A stretch of 36,123 bases of DNA, taken from Chlamydiota bacterium. GTDB taxonomy: Bacteria; Chlamydiota; Chlamydiia; Chlamydiales; SM23-39. Positions 16,282 through 25,166 of the stretch are shown here, piece by piece. The notes beneath the pieces were generated by a model. That model was not told where the DNA came from. It made no database searches and saw nothing but the letters and a program-made list of their open reading frames with translations. The position numbers and the translations under genes were made by a program. How positions within the stretch are numbered: position 1 is the first letter of the stretch; every line of letters begins with the position of its first letter. The stretch is taken from the NCBI GenBank assembly GCA_027451585.1, contig DAIDIZ010000065.1, forward strand, positions 1-36,123, given 5' to 3'.

Positions 16282-16872
16282 CTATTTTGCAAGAGCCCAG
16301 AGGAAGAGAAATGCGATGGCCACTTTTGCGCCGATCAATAAAATCACCCGATGGAAGTGACGATCCAGAAAGGTTTTCACTTGGTTTCCCCAGAGGAGCA
16401 TAGAGCCTCCAATCAGGAGAAATCGGATGAGTCTTGCGCTCATAAAATAGGTGACAAAGGGAAGTACGCCTAGATGAAAAACTCCAGCGGAGAGAGTTAA
16501 TACCTTGAGAGGGAAAGGGATAAGGGCGCCAACGAAGATAGCCCAGCTCTCATAGGCTTGAAAATGGAGTGAAAAACGGGCAAATGTAGCGGCCGAAATC
16601 AGGTGGGGGACGATATAAGGACTGATTATATCCCACAGGAAATGGCCGAGGAGATATCCAATGAGGCCGCTTGCCGTGGAGGCTAAGGTGGCTAAGACGA
16701 TGTAAAGAAAGACTTTTTTTCGATTCTGTAAACAGAAAAACATGAGAACTGCATCGAGGGGGAGAAAAAGGGCAATTTCAAGGAAAAAAAGGAGCGTAAT
16801 CCAAAGAGGTGATCTTTTTGATTCCGCCTTGGTCATGGCCCAACTATAGAATTTGGTTGTCTGTGTTTTCAA
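16282..16872 (-). CDS. VTT/DedA-type (YqaA-like) inner membrane protein
   Basis: 196 residues from a TTG start that has AGAAGGG five to six bases upstream and lies just after a TATAAT box; an ATG at 16836 (184 residues) is the alternative but has no clear ribosome-binding site. About five hydrophobic segments are visible. The central G-(L)-IGYLLGHFLWDI region and the re-entrant GALIPFPLKVLTLSAGVFHLG segment match the VTT (SNARE-associated/DedA) domain, whose members are membrane lipid or undecaprenyl-phosphate transport-related proteins. Exact substrate unknown. It is the first gene after the large palindrome. Confidence 0.75.
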   Translation of the reverse strand: MKTQTTKFYSWAMTKAESKRSPLWITLLFFLEIALFLPLDAVLMFFCLQNRKKVFLYIVLATLASTASGLIGYLLGHFLWDIISPYIVPHLISAATFARFSLHFQAYESWAIFVGALIPFPLKVLTLSAGVFHLGVLPFVTYFMSARLIRFLLIGGSMLLWGNQVKTFLDRHFHRVILLIGAKVAIAFLFLWALAK

Positions 16873-16893
16873 ATGGCCCTTCTCTCGAACGCT

Positions 16894-16899
16894 ATTATA
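16894..16899 (-). promoter_or_regulatory. -10 box of the VTT gene
   Basis: Perfect TATAAT on the minus strand, 21 bases before the TTG start, directly followed by the AGAAGGG ribosome-binding site. The hexamer 17 bases upstream (TATTTT) is a poor -35, so activity may need an activator or be weak. Confidence 0.5.
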
Positions 16900-16992
16900 G
16901 AGGGTATCTCCTTTTCAAAATAGCAGAGATCGCTGCAAAACTCCATTTGGAAGTGGTTTTGCAACGATCTTGATACTCAAAAAATTTCTCAA

Positions 16993-17170
16993 TACGAGTA
17001 TAGACTCGTTCCATTCCAAAGATGCCCAAAAAACCGAATTTAAAGCATCAAATTTTCAATAAAAAATTGGGGTTAATATTAATTCACAATATTGACCACA
17101 ATTTTTTATTGAAAATTTGATGCTTTAAATTCGGTTTTCTTGAGGTATCTTTGGAGTGGAGCGAGTATAC
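16993..17170. repeat. Very large palindrome (40-bp perfect arms) filling a 304-base gap
   Basis: Bases 17030-17069 and 17099-17138 are perfect inverted copies of each other (40 bp). The 29-base centre carries an inner inverted repeat (GGTTAATATT / AATATTGACC). Outside the core the arms stay similar for about 30 more bases on each side, ending in TCTTTGGA(A/G)TGGA(A/G)CGAG and TATAC. No ORF is present in 16873-17176. It lies downstream of the AsmA-like gene and upstream of the VTT promoter. As RNA it would form one very long hairpin; as DNA it resembles a small non-autonomous inverted-repeat element. Confidence 0.9.
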
Positions 17171-17176
17171 ATGGTA

Positions 17177-17821
17177 TTATTTTAAAGGGATCAAATATTT
17201 GAGCGGGGAATTAGAGACTCCAGGAATGTCTTTGAGGAGATTGAATTTTTGGAAAATCTCTTTCATCATCATTTTAAAGATCGCTTTTTCGATTTGATCT
17301 ATGGGGAAGCCGCTTTCGCTACTGATATCATGGAATTCCATTCGCTCGATTTTCGGATATCGTTTTTTTTGTCCATTCGCTTGGGTCACTTCGATACTCA
17401 AGTTTTCGAGAACCAAAGTTCCAATCAGGTAGTCTTTTTTGACTGAAGAGGAGCGCTCTTTGAGCAAAGAATCCCAGTTGGTCTCTCCGTTTGCGTAGTA
17501 TTCGATCCCTACAAAAATATCGCGCACTTCAATTCGATCGATGAGCAATGGATTGGAAAGGAGATGAAGCACCTCTGTATCGATTTCAATTGCCTCAGCA
17601 GAGAAGGAGGTGTGCGTTCGAGAGCGATTGGGGGTCCCAATCCACAGTTGGCTTCCGTCGATCTGTGTTTTTGTGATGTCAAGTTCTTGGATTGAGACCG
17701 GAACTTTGAGTTCTCCTGAGAGAAAATGGGCTGCTACAGAAGATCTCCCTTCCCAAACTAAAAGACCGAGAAGTAAGAAGGTCAAAATAAGAAAGAAGAC
17801 AAATAAAACAATCTTGCGCAT
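17177..17821 (-). CDS. AsmA-like membrane-anchored protein (copy 1)
   Basis: 214 residues. One N-terminal transmembrane anchor (~4-24, VLFVFFLILTFLLLGLLVW) is followed by a beta-rich domain with the start of an AsmA/YhdP-like repeat: KVPVSIQELDI, AEAIEIDTEVLHLLSNPLLIDRIEVRD and LVLENLSIEVTQ. It aligns along its length with the next gene upstream, including LIRD/LIGTLVLENLSIE and the SSESGFP motif, so the two are paralogues. The AsmA family functions in lipid transport between membranes, but these are much shorter than true AsmA (~600 residues). ATG with GAGGAAAG immediately upstream. Confidence 0.7.
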   Translation of the reverse strand: MRKIVLFVFFLILTFLLLGLLVWEGRSSVAAHFLSGELKVPVSIQELDITKTQIDGSQLWIGTPNRSRTHTSFSAEAIEIDTEVLHLLSNPLLIDRIEVRDIFVGIEYYANGETNWDSLLKERSSSVKKDYLIGTLVLENLSIEVTQANGQKKRYPKIERMEFHDISSESGFPIDQIEKAIFKMMMKEIFQKFNLLKDIPGVSNSPLKYLIPLK

Positions 17822-17858
17822 CTTTCCTCTTCATAAATGATTTGGGGAAATTATGCAA

Positions 17859-18491
17859 TTATTGACCGAACAGGTTAAGGGGATCTGCTGCATCCTCAAT
17901 GAGGTGAACAGGATTAAAAGAGTCCTCGATGAATTTCCCTAAGTCAAGATTCCCAAACATTTTATGGATAAGCTCTTCGGTCGGAAATCCATCTTCACTG
18001 CTCACGTTGCTAAATTCGAGAAAGTCGACATGCCGGATGATGTCAGCGATTCCAAGCCCTCGGATTTCAATAGTGAAATTGCGAAAAATGAGATCTCGAA
18101 TGAGATAATTTTTTCCGGGCTGTCTTTTTGGCATTTCATCGCTAAGCGCTGTCCAATTATTGCGGGATTGATCTCCGTTGGTGAAGTCGATGTAGAGATG
18201 AATTGTATCCACTGCAATCCGATCGATAATCGACTCTTTACTCAGGAGTTGTCTCCAATTGTAGCTGATTTTTACCCGATCTGCCTCAAGCGCTGCCCCT
18301 GAAGGAAATCCTGCTGGGTTATCGATCTGAAAACGGGTCATCACTGTTTCTCTGGGCCAGATTGAAATCCAGTCCAAGGAAATAGGTACTCTGAGTTTTT
18401 GGGTTAGGTAAAAGGAGAGGAATGGCACTTTAAGAAGCCAAATGAAAACAACGGCTCCGATGAAAAAGTAAAGAAATGAACTCCATCGCAT
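17859..18491 (-). CDS. AsmA-like membrane-anchored protein (copy 2)
   Basis: 210 residues. N-terminal transmembrane segment (~5-27), then LRVPISLDWISIWP, AALEADRVKISYNWRQLL, SIIDRIAVDTIHLYIDF and LIRDLIFRNFTIEI, the same order of beta elements as its paralogue 37 bases downstream, including NVSSEDGFP near residue 166. It is probably a periplasm-facing envelope protein. No clear ribosome-binding site precedes the ATG; a TTGCAA-N17-TATATG promoter-like sequence (18500-18528) ends only 8 bases before it, so the message could be nearly leaderless. Function is not known. Confidence 0.7.
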   Translation of the reverse strand: MRWSSFLYFFIGAVVFIWLLKVPFLSFYLTQKLRVPISLDWISIWPRETVMTRFQIDNPAGFPSGAALEADRVKISYNWRQLLSKESIIDRIAVDTIHLYIDFTNGDQSRNNWTALSDEMPKRQPGKNYLIRDLIFRNFTIEIRGLGIADIIRHVDFLEFSNVSSEDGFPTEELIHKMFGNLDLGKFIEDSFNPVHLIEDAADPLNLFGQ

Positions 18492-18542
18492 AGCATTCTC
18501 ATATAGACAGAATTGCCTATTTTTGCAATTCCCTCTAGAGAG

Positions 18543-18572
18543 AAGGGCTTAAGGGATGCCCCTTAAGCCCTT
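18543..18572 (-). terminator. Strong hairpin after groEL
   Basis: AAGGGCTTAAGGG (18543-18555) and CCCTTAAGCCCTT (18560-18572) form a perfect 13-bp stem with a 4-base loop, beginning 13 bases after the groEL stop. There is no T-run after it on the minus strand, so it may act mainly as a 3'-end stabiliser. A second small inverted repeat (GAATTGC/GCAATTC) lies at about 18510-18531. Confidence 0.7.
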
Positions 18573-18585
18573 GTGAGAGATGGTG

Positions 18586-20223
<1,638 letters not shown>

Positions 20224-20229
20224 CTATTT

Positions 20230-20544
20230 TTATTCTTCGATGATTGCGATGATGTCGTCTGCTTTAACGATGATGAATTCTTCATCGTGTAAAGTCACTT
20301 CTTGTCCTGAGTATTTGTCCATCAAGATGATGTCGCCTACCTTCACAGGAACCGGAATCGTTTTCCCATCATCGAGCTTTTTGCCAGGACCTACGCTGAT
20401 CACTTTGGCGCTTTCTTGCTTTTTCTTTGCGCTATCAGGAAGGATGATTCCCCCCTTCATTTTTTCTTCGGGCTCCAATCTCTGAACAAGAACTCGGTTC
20501 CCAAGAGGTTTTAACGAATTTTTCTTTGCAGCTTGTTGTGCCAT
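20230..20544 (-). CDS. groES: Co-chaperonin GroES (10 kDa)
   Basis: 104 residues. GroES caps the GroEL cylinder. Family signatures are PLGNRVLVQRLEPEEKMKGGIILPDSAKKK (containing the mobile loop) and the YSGQEVTLHDEEFIIVKADDIIAII ending. A short basic N-terminal extension (AQQAAKKNS) precedes the usual start. It is divergent from pepF with a 94-base shared upstream region. That region has an inverted repeat TCTCTT-TCG-AAGAGA (~20573-20587) but no recognisable CIRCE element (TTAGCACTC-N9-GAGTGCTAA) for HrcA. Confidence 0.97.
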   Translation of the reverse strand: MAQQAAKKNSLKPLGNRVLVQRLEPEEKMKGGIILPDSAKKKQESAKVISVGPGKKLDDGKTIPVPVKVGDIILMDKYSGQEVTLHDEEFIIVKADDIIAIIEE

Positions 20545-20638
20545 ACGTTATCATCTCCATGTTTTAAGTATCTTCTCTTTCGAAGAGATTTTTCTCTCCG
20601 ATAAGAGTTCGATTTATTTCTAAGAGGGAATATAGCCG

Positions 20639-22570
20639 ATGACTCGATTTAACGCAAACAAATTTAGCAAACGCATGATTCAACTGCTAATGATGGGAGG
20701 AGTTTCCTCTGGTGTGTTGGCGGAAAATCCGTCTAATTCTATGAATATCAATATATTAAAAAAGGAAGCTGAGATGCCGAAGACCCGAGATGAGATCCCC
20801 GAAAAAGACCGTTGGAACGTGGGTGCATTTTATACCAATCCCGACGCCTGGAAGCGAGAGTTATCAGAAGTGCAGGGGGCGAGACAAACCCCTTACTTTC
20901 CTCAACTGAAATCCTATCAGGGCAAACTGAAAGACCCTGTTGTGGCGGCTCAATTTTTTGATCATTATTTTTCTGTGAATCGGAAATTAGAGAAATTGTA
21001 TGTCTATGCTCATTTGCGTCTTGACGAAGATCTGGGCAACGATACCTTCAAACGCGATTTTGGTCTCATCTCAACGTTGATCCACGCGTTTCAGCAGGAG
21101 GTTTCTTGGGTAGAGCCAGAGATTTTAGCTTTGCAAGATGAAGAGTATCACTCTCTTCTGGAGGCCTCGTCTTTAAAGCAGTATCGATTTTATCTTGAAA
21201 AGTTGGGACGGATGCGCCCTCATACGCTCTCTCCTGAGATGGAAGAGCTTTTGGCTCTCAGCGGCAATGCTCTTGACGGTTCTCGCAAAGCATTTGGAGC
21301 TCTCAATAATGCCGACCTTTCTTTTGCTCCTGCTGTCGATTCTAAGGGAGTCAATCATCCTCTTTCCAACGGTTCTTATCTCACTTACTTAAGAAGTTCT
21401 GATCGAGAGTTGAGAAGGACAGCTTTCCAGAATTTGCATAAAGGGTATGAGGCCCACACGAACACCCTTTGTGAGTTGATGCAAGGACATGTCCAAACCC
21501 ATCTTTTTATTGCAAAGGCAAGGAAGTTCAATACCTGCTTGGAGGCTTCTCTTTTTCCTCTAGCAGTCGATTCTTCTGTTTATACAAATTTGATCGCTAC
21601 TGTTAGGAAGAATCTTCCTCTCATGCACGAATACATCGCGTTTCGAAAAAAACAGATGGGACTCAAGGAGATCCATACGTATGACCTCTATGCTCCTTTG
21701 GTGAGCGAAGTGAAAATGGAAATGAGCTATCCAGAGGCGTGTGAGGTAGTTGTTGCGTCGGTAGCTCCTTTAGGGAAAGAATACCAACAGGTCCTTCGAA
21801 AAGGGCTGACTCAAGATCGATGGGTTGACGTATTTGAAAATCACCGCAAAAGAAGTGGTGCCTATTCAAGTGGCTGTTACGACAGCATGCCTTATATCTT
21901 AATGAATTTTCATGGGAATTTTGGCGATGTGCAGACGCTTGCTCACGAAGCGGGGCATAGTATGCACAGTTACTTGAGTCGTCAGACCCAACCTTACATC
22001 TATGCTGATTACTCTATTTTTGTCGCAGAGGTCGCCTCTACCTTCAACGAGCTTCTTCTTCTTAATTTGATGAAGGAGAAGGCAAAAGACAAAAAAGAGC
22101 TTGCCTATCTGATCAATGATGAGTTGGAAAGAATTCGAGCGACTATTTTCCGTCAGACCCTGTTTGCCGAATTTGAGTTACAGATGCACAAATGGGCTGA
22201 AGAAGGGACTCCTTTTACGCCGGCGCTCCTTAAACAAAAGTATCTTGAATTGAATCGGGACTATTATGGTCCAGATTTAGCCTACGATCCAGAACTTGAG
22301 ATCGAGTGGGCCCGGATTCCCCATTTTTACTCCAATTTTTATGTCTATCAATACGCAACCGGGCTGAGTGCTGCCATGGCATTGAATCAAAAAGCGTTGG
22401 CGTCAACCGAAGCGCGGGATCGGTATATCGAGTTCCTTTCTTCGGGGGGAAGTGACTATCCAATCCATCTCTTGCAAAAGGCGGGTGTTGATATGACTTC
22501 CTCGGAACCTGTCGATGCAGCGCTCAAGAGATTTAAAGACTTGCTCGATCAGCTCAGAGCGATATTGTAA
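20639..22570 (+). CDS. pepF: Oligoendopeptidase F (M3 family) with signal-peptide-like N-terminus
   Basis: 643 residues. An M3 zinc metallopeptidase cleaving oligopeptides. The zinc motif HEAGH is at 436-440 (LAHEAGHSMHS), followed by the ligand Glu in EVASTFNE. PepF usually begins at what is here Met46 (MPKTRDEIPEKDRW), preceded by AAGGA eight bases upstream, so translation from 20774 would give the ordinary cytosolic form of 598 residues. The ATG at 20639 also has AGAGGG upstream and adds 45 residues with K/R, a hydrophobic stretch (MIQLLMMGGVSSGVL) and an A-E junction, resembling a signal peptide. Placement beside groE matches Chlamydia gene order. Confidence 0.95.
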   Translation: MTRFNANKFSKRMIQLLMMGGVSSGVLAENPSNSMNINILKKEAEMPKTRDEIPEKDRWNVGAFYTNPDAWKRELSEVQGARQTPYFPQLKSYQGKLKDPVVAAQFFDHYFSVNRKLEKLYVYAHLRLDEDLGNDTFKRDFGLISTLIHAFQQEVSWVEPEILALQDEEYHSLLEASSLKQYRFYLEKLGRMRPHTLSPEMEELLALSGNALDGSRKAFGALNNADLSFAPAVDSKGVNHPLSNGSYLTYLRSSDRELRRTAFQNLHKGYEAHTNTLCELMQGHVQTHLFIAKARKFNTCLEASLFPLAVDSSVYTNLIATVRKNLPLMHEYIAFRKKQMGLKEIHTYDLYAPLVSEVKMEMSYPEACEVVVASVAPLGKEYQQVLRKGLTQDRWVDVFENHRKRSGAYSSGCYDSMPYILMNFHGNFGDVQTLAHEAGHSMHSYLSRQTQPYIYADYSIFVAEVASTFNELLLLNLMKEKAKDKKELAYLINDELERIRATIFRQTLFAEFELQMHKWAEEGTPFTPALLKQKYLELNRDYYGPDLAYDPELEIEWARIPHFYSNFYVYQYATGLSAAMALNQKALASTEARDRYIEFLSSGGSDYPIHLLQKAGVDMTSSEPVDAALKRFKDLLDQLRAIL

Positions 22571-22624
22571 GAGTTGCAAAATATTCCGATATGGAGTAAC
22601 TCTTTCTATACTTTTACGCAAAAA

Positions 22625-22903
22625 ATGAAAAGAAGAGCTAAAGGAATCTTTGTTGTCTTAAATGACAAGGGGCTTCATACCCGTCCCTCTACTGAACTTG
22701 TGAAGTGTGCAGCTCATTTTGGTGCGGAGATTTTTCTTCGCTACCGAGATTACGCGGTAAATGCAAAATCGATCCTTGGGATTTTGATGTTGGCTGCAGG
22801 TCGTGGTTCCAGGATCATGGTGGAGGCAGCCGGAGAGGATGCGGAGTACGCTGTTGCGGCCATCCTCAAGCTCGCTCAAAACAGATTCAATATCAAATAC
22901 TAA
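22625..22903 (+). CDS. ptsH: Phosphocarrier protein HPr
   Basis: 92 residues from the ATG at 22625 (MKRRAKGIF). HPr relays phosphate from enzyme I in the PTS or in its regulatory variants. The active-site His18 lies in KGLHTRPSTELV and the regulatory Ser49 in NAKSILGILML, so both phosphorylation sites are kept. The frame is open upstream to a TTG at 22574, but that segment resembles no HPr. Between pepF and this gene an inverted repeat AAGAGTT-N22-AACTCTT (~22569-22604) might end the pepF message. Chlamydiae have few sugar PTS transporters, so a regulatory role is plausible. Convergent with rpiA, nine bases apart. Confidence 0.93.
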   Translation: MKRRAKGIFVVLNDKGLHTRPSTELVKCAAHFGAEIFLRYRDYAVNAKSILGILMLAAGRGSRIMVEAAGEDAEYAVAAILKLAQNRFNIKY

Positions 22904-22912
22904 TACATCTTT

Positions 22913-23581
22913 TCATTGGAGGAGGGTGGTTCCGTCTGATTGTCCAACGATCAGGTGTTGGATGGGATTAAAGAAGAATCCAGTATCGACGACTCCGGGG
23001 ATTTGGATGATTTCTCGCTCCACTTTTTCTGGGGATTGCAATGGATGGGAAAATGTAATATCGAGGAGGAGGTTCCCATTTTCTGTGACGAAGAGTTCAT
23101 TGTTTAGATTTGCGCCGGTTCGAAAATGGCCTTTATAACCGATTTTTTCAAGTTTCTCTTTTGTGAATTTGGCTCCATAAGGGACAATTTCAACGGGGAG
23201 TTTTCCTCGTCCTAGGTGAGGAACGAGTTTCGTTTCGTCGACGATGATGATCATTCGTAGACTCGATGTGGCCAGAATTTTTTCTCTCACATGGGCTCCT
23301 CCGCCTCCTTTAATCATCCTTTTTTGTGGATCAATTTCGTCGGCTCCATCGACGGTGAGATCAATGTGCGAGACATCGCTGATGTCGAGAACCCGGATAC
23401 CCCCCTCTTTTGCCATCTCTTGAGAGCGAAGAGAACTTGCAACAGCGCAGATTTTCTTTTTTTTTTTGATAAGCGCCTGAATGAAGTAGGCGGCGGTTGT
23501 TCCGGTTCCAAGTCCCACGATCATCCCATCTTCGACGAAATCGGCGGCGACCGATCCTGCTGCTTTTTTAGCTATCTCCAT
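22913..23581 (-). CDS. rpiA: Ribose-5-phosphate isomerase A
   Basis: 222 residues from the ATG at 23581 (MEIAKKAAGS); a TTG two codons earlier is possible. RpiA interconverts ribose-5-phosphate and ribulose-5-phosphate in the pentose phosphate pathway. Visible motifs are GLGTGTTAAYFIQAL (phosphate binding), DGADEIDP, KGGGGAHVREKILA and VDETK, all characteristic of the type A enzyme, including the catalytic Asp and Glu. It is divergent from the small gene at 23629 and convergent with ptsH. No strong ribosome-binding site is seen. Confidence 0.96.
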   Translation of the reverse strand: MEIAKKAAGSVAADFVEDGMIVGLGTGTTAAYFIQALIKKKKKICAVASSLRSQEMAKEGGIRVLDISDVSHIDLTVDGADEIDPQKRMIKGGGGAHVREKILATSSLRMIIIVDETKLVPHLGRGKLPVEIVPYGAKFTKEKLEKIGYKGHFRTGANLNNELFVTENGNLLLDITFSHPLQSPEKVEREIIQIPGVVDTGFFFNPIQHLIVGQSDGTTLLQ

Positions 23582-23628
23582 TCTCAAGAGGATAAAAAAT
23601 AGAGTAGAAAATTAAAAGGATTATTTGT

Positions 23629-23928
23629 ATGATGTTCCATGTGCGAGACAGGAAACGAATAGCGCCAGAGAGCGCCAAAACCCAAAGAGCGCGAGACAAA
23701 CTCCGCAAACATTTTGCAAAGCAAGAACGGTTCATCACCCCCGATGCACTGAAAGAAACGGTCGAAAAGATTCATCAGTGGATCGCTTCCCATTCGCAAA
23801 CTCGAGTCCTTTTGAAAAATAAGGAGATCCGCCTCTTTGATCAGAATCAGAATGCGGCCTCTTTAAGTCGCAAGGTACAAGAAATTGCAAGAAAAATATC
23901 TTGTAATGAGATAGAATCTTCCCCATGA
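23629..23928 (+). CDS. Small basic protein of unknown function, coupled to tyrS
   Basis: 99 residues; not recognised. The start is ATGATG (23629 or 23632) with AAAAGGA eight bases upstream. The protein is basic and mostly helical by eye: RDRKRIAPESAKTQRARDKLRKHF, then ITPDALKETVEKIHQWI, LLKNKEIRLFDQNQ and a C-terminal helix. Its stop overlaps the tyrS ATG (ATGA), which argues strongly that it is a real, translationally coupled gene. It has no membrane segment. A regulatory or nucleic-acid-binding role would fit the charge but is only a guess. Confidence 0.65.
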   Translation: MMFHVRDRKRIAPESAKTQRARDKLRKHFAKQERFITPDALKETVEKIHQWIASHSQTRVLLKNKEIRLFDQNQNAASLSRKVQEIARKISCNEIESSP

Positions 23929-25166
23929 ATGTCATCGAAACTCTTTTAGAGAGGGGCTTTATTGATCAAATGACAAGTGATGAGCTTGTCAAGCACGTAG
24001 AGACCCCCATTCGCGTCTATATCGGATTTGATCCGACGGCAGATAGTCTTCATCTCGGCAACTTAGTGGGGATCATAGCCCTTTCTTGGTTTGAGCGATA
24101 TGGGCACACTCCGATCGCCATTTTGGGGGGCGCTACAGGTCGGATTGGCGATCCTTCGGGGAAAAGTACAGAAAGGCCTCTCTTAGATGAGAAAACTCTC
24201 CAATACAACGTAGGCCGGCTCGAAACTTTTTTCAAAAAAATTCTACCCCGTTCAAAAGTATTGAATAATCAGCAGTGGCTTGGATCGATTTCCTTGATTG
24301 AGTTCTTGCGAGATGTTGGCAAACATTTTCGTATTGGGACGATGCTTGCAAAAGAAAGTGTTCGCTCTCGAGTTCAATCCGAAGAGGGGATGAGTTTCAC
24401 CGAATTTAGTTACCAGATTCTACAGGGCTACGATTTTTACTACCTCAATAAGCACCACGGGGTCACTCTGCAGATGGGAGGAAGTGATCAGTGGGGCAAC
24501 ATCACCGCGGGAATTGAGTACAACCGGCGACTCGGAGAGCGGCCGATCTACGGGATTACTTTCCCTCTCATCACGAGGAGCGACGGCAAAAAATTTGGCA
24601 AATCAGAGGAGGGGGCTATTTGGCTTGCCGAAGATCGCCTCTCTCCCTACCAACTCTATCAATACCTATTCGGCGTTCCCGATGCCGATGTAATTCGCCT
24701 TCTGAAGATGCTCACCTTCTTGTCGTTAGACGAGATTTGTGAGATCGAGAAGGGGATGTCTGTTCCGAATCATGCCCAGAAACGATTAGCTGAAGAGGTG
24801 GTTCGTTTTGTCCATGGTCAAGAGGGAGTTGATTCTGCTTTGAGAGCAACCGATGCAATGGCTCCTGGCAAGGAGGCGACTTTGTCTGGAGAGGTGCTTA
24901 AAACCCTCGCCCAAGATATGCCGCATGCCACGTTGGGGAAGAAGGATGTAGTGGGTCAAAAAGCGATCGATGTGATGACTCGACTCTCTCTTACCGAGAG
25001 CAAATCGGAAGCAACCCGCTTGATCAAGAATGGAGGGGCTTACCTCAACAATCAAAAGATCCTCGACGCTACCTTCGTGATTGAGGCGTCGGACTTGATC
25101 GACGGAACCTATCTCGTTTTCAGTGCAGGGAAAAAGAAAAAGCTCCTTGTCAAAGTTGTTTCTTGA
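23925..25166 (+). CDS. tyrS: Tyrosyl-tRNA synthetase
   Basis: 413 residues. Class I synthetase charging tRNA-Tyr. The HIGH-type motif is HLGN at 43-46 (PTADSLHLGNLVG), the tyrosine-binding region has LQGYDFYYL and MGGSDQWGNI (185-192), and the KMSKS-type motif is KFGKS at 223-227. The C-terminal ~65 residues are an S4 RNA-binding domain (SKSEATRLIKNGGAYLNNQKI). The start overlaps the preceding small gene by ATGA. The last 17 bases overlap the lptD-like gene tail to tail. Confidence 0.98.
   Translation: MNVIETLLERGFIDQMTSDELVKHVETPIRVYIGFDPTADSLHLGNLVGIIALSWFERYGHTPIAILGGATGRIGDPSGKSTERPLLDEKTLQYNVGRLETFFKKILPRSKVLNNQQWLGSISLIEFLRDVGKHFRIGTMLAKESVRSRVQSEEGMSFTEFSYQILQGYDFYYLNKHHGVTLQMGGSDQWGNITAGIEYNRRLGERPIYGITFPLITRSDGKKFGKSEEGAIWLAEDRLSPYQLYQYLFGVPDADVIRLLKMLTFLSLDEICEIEKGMSVPNHAQKRLAEEVVRFVHGQEGVDSALRATDAMAPGKEATLSGEVLKTLAQDMPHATLGKKDVVGQKAIDVMTRLSLTESKSEATRLIKNGGAYLNNQKILDATFVIEASDLIDGTYLVFSAGKKKKLLVKVVS

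Noticed and set aside
18500-18528. TTGCAA-N17-TATATG as a definite promoter for the 18491 gene
   Set aside because: The -10 box ends only 8 bases before the ATG and overlaps a small inverted repeat; possible but not supported enough to list as a feature.
22574-22624. N-terminal extension of HPr from a TTG
   Set aside because: The extra 17 residues do not resemble HPr and the ATG at 22625 gives the normal family N-terminus.
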